Part shown: positions 62,265-64,000 of the stretch, piece after piece
Layout: each line of letters opens with the position of its first letter
How positions within the stretch are numbered: the stretch's first letter is position 1
Origin: Callaeas wilsoni
Taxonomy: Eukaryota; Chordata; Aves; Passeriformes; Callaeidae
DNA: 64,000 bases
Assembly (NCBI GenBank): GCA_013398955.1
Contig: VWPU01003052.1
Span: forward strand, 248,001 to 312,000
Reading direction: 5' to 3'
Program-made: the position numbers and the translations under genes
The notes under the pieces: generated by a model
The model's input: only the letters and a program-made list of their open reading frames with translations
Database searches by the model: none
Told to the model about the DNA's origin: nothing

Positions 62265-64000
62265 TTGAGGGGTTAAAAAACATGCACGGGAATGAGAACC
62301 AAGACTTACTAGAAGGATTTAGAAAGTCTCAGAAGCTGAAGATGTGCAGATATTGTGAAGCTTCTAAAGGCATATTGCTTCAAACACCATAGAAGTATTT
62401 TATTGGGCATTCCTGTCTTGCCTGAACTGGTAGCAGAAAACAGGCACAGGAGGGATTGCAGGGGATGGAAAGAAGGAAGGATAATTGGCAGATAATCCAA
62501 GAGGCTCAATTTTTTGCAAAATAAGTGGCTGGTTTCTAAAATTTACACGTTTTCTAAATTTTATTTCTCTATATTTGAATTAACAAGAAAGAAGATATCA
62601 AATTTTAATATGCATTTTTATCATAATAATAGAAATAATAAGCAGCAACATTTGATGTCAATGCATATTATTCAGAACATTAGGAATTATCACTGAACAG
62701 TCTATTACGGAATGGATTTCAAATTAATTTCAGAATAGAGAACTTTGAGAAAACTGCTAGGACCCTAAAATGAGGTGGGTAGGATCAAAAGGCATTTCTT
62801 AACATTGCATTTATGTCTGTGGCCAACAGAGAAGTATTTCCCTGGTACAACCAACGCAGTGTGAGTGACATCATGTCGCAGCCCATTACAGCATTCCCGA
62901 GCTCAAATGGCTGTCATGGAATATGACATGCCACAAATATTCATAGAATTCACATGAATATTTTTCTCATTGCTACTTGGGTGTCACTTCACATAGTTAA
63001 TACCCAGCCTCAATCCTTGCCTATAATCAGCAGTTAAGACCCAGCCTGTGGGGCTTGTGCGCTGATCAGAAGTGCTGACATGAGTAGAGGGTGGCATTCC
63101 ACCTTGAAATCCCATTTAAGAATATGAAAATAGGGGGCCTAGTGTTGAGAAACCTGTGCTATCTTGATGCCACAAACAAGACATTTTTTTTGTTCGACTA
63201 CCATGCTGAATTTGGCCCAGTCAAATTTGCATTCTCTCTCAAGGACATCCAGGTGAGATGAAAACCATTCCTGCTCTCTTAGGATCCTATGGAAGAAGAA
63301 AGTTAACACAGTGAAAAAAGAATTTAAAACACCTAAAGCTAGCACAAATGTTATCTGTTTGCCTAGGCAGGGCAAATTTAAGAGATATGACTTGCCATCT
63401 AGACCCTGCTGTTTATCATGTCAAGTCAGACTCAAGAGCCTCTGGTCAGGAAATATAAGGTATTTATTGTTTTGCTGGTGCCTGCAGCAAGCCCACCCTG
63501 TGGCTAAAAAACAGGATTCAGTTTTCAAAACCATTAAGTGTTTGAATAAGCACAGGTTTTTTTGAGGGGAAAGTTGACCTAAAATATAAAGTGAAAATCT
63601 GTAGCAAGGACATTACTCTCAGAGAATGGCATTCGATCTCTCTTAAAATTGCTAGAGAGTATCCCAGAGACCACTCTTTGACTGGGATAGTCCAAATTCA
63701 AAAGGCTCTATTAGTATTCAGTAATTAAAGAGATCAAATTTAAATTGTTTTGAATCTGCACTTTTATTAGTTCTGTCCTGAAATAACAGTGAATCTGATA
63801 TTGAAAATGCAGCATCAATACAGTTCTGGGGTTCTTCCCTGCAGGCAGAAGGCAGAAGATGAAGAGTTGAAGGCAGGAGAAAGAGCATTTGGGCCAAGGT
63901 TTCATTTCTTTAAGAGTTGCAAAAGAAACAAAGAAAATACAGTGATTAGAAATCTGGAAATCAGGGTCAGGGGCACAGGGGGAGGTATTTAGGACCATGT
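62265..64000. other. unique sequence to the window edge, no gene recognised
   Basis: Includes a compact, non-repetitive patch at 62860-62990 with GAGTGACATCATGTCGCAGCC that might be regulatory. Otherwise no exon or repeat is supported. Confidence 0.45.

Overview
The window looks like a gene-poor, AT-rich stretch of a bird nuclear chromosome, most likely from a passerine. The evidence is its repeat content. CR1 LINE fragments with the typical avian tail (tandem ATTCTATGA-like ends) occur near 4.4, 26.6, 41.4, 44.2 and 55.4 kb. At 45.06-45.20 kb there is a tRNA-Ile-derived SINE with a CR1 tail, the design of the passerine TguSINE1 family. Two solo LTRs of avian endogenous-retrovirus type lie at 24.78-25.82 kb and 34.06-34.51 kb, both with short target-site duplications. 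I found no intact protein-coding gene and no intact RNA gene. Almost all open frames are short, have no recognisable domains and are compatible with chance.

Layout: 0-3.2 kb holds the most gene-like material, a decayed exon (2477-2705) of a subtilisin-like proprotein convertase (PCSK family). It is still flanked by good splice signals, and a second decayed convertase-like stretch follows about 310 bases downstream. 4.4-4.9 kb is a CR1 fragment and 8.1-9.0 kb an ancient CR1/L3-like LINE. 9-23.8 kb is largely unique sequence, with two blocks (13.4-14.2 and 21.2-22.0 kb) that resemble conserved non-coding elements. 23.86-24.17 kb is a regular GGAA/AGAA array with a 24-base higher-order period, followed closely by a 1035-base LTR. 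26.7-34 kb is unremarkable. A 450-base LTR at 34.06 kb and a 1.06-kb ancient LINE remnant at 36.5-37.6 kb follow. 41.4-41.6 kb carries two CR1 tails in inverted orientation. 44.2-45.2 kb is an internally deleted CR1 whose tail is abutted by the SINE. 48.2-48.7 kb is another ancient LINE, and 49.5-50.0 kb is an unrecognised coding-like island on the minus strand. 55.4-56.0 kb is a CR1, and 57.04-57.32 kb a TATA-containing, GC-richer block. The remainder is unique AT-rich sequence with scattered enhancer-like blocks.

No genes here work together in an operon or pathway sense. The window reads as an intergenic desert or a very long intron. Its main points of interest are the convertase gene relic and the layered retrotransposon history. 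Family assignments come from recognition of consensus sequences and were not computed.
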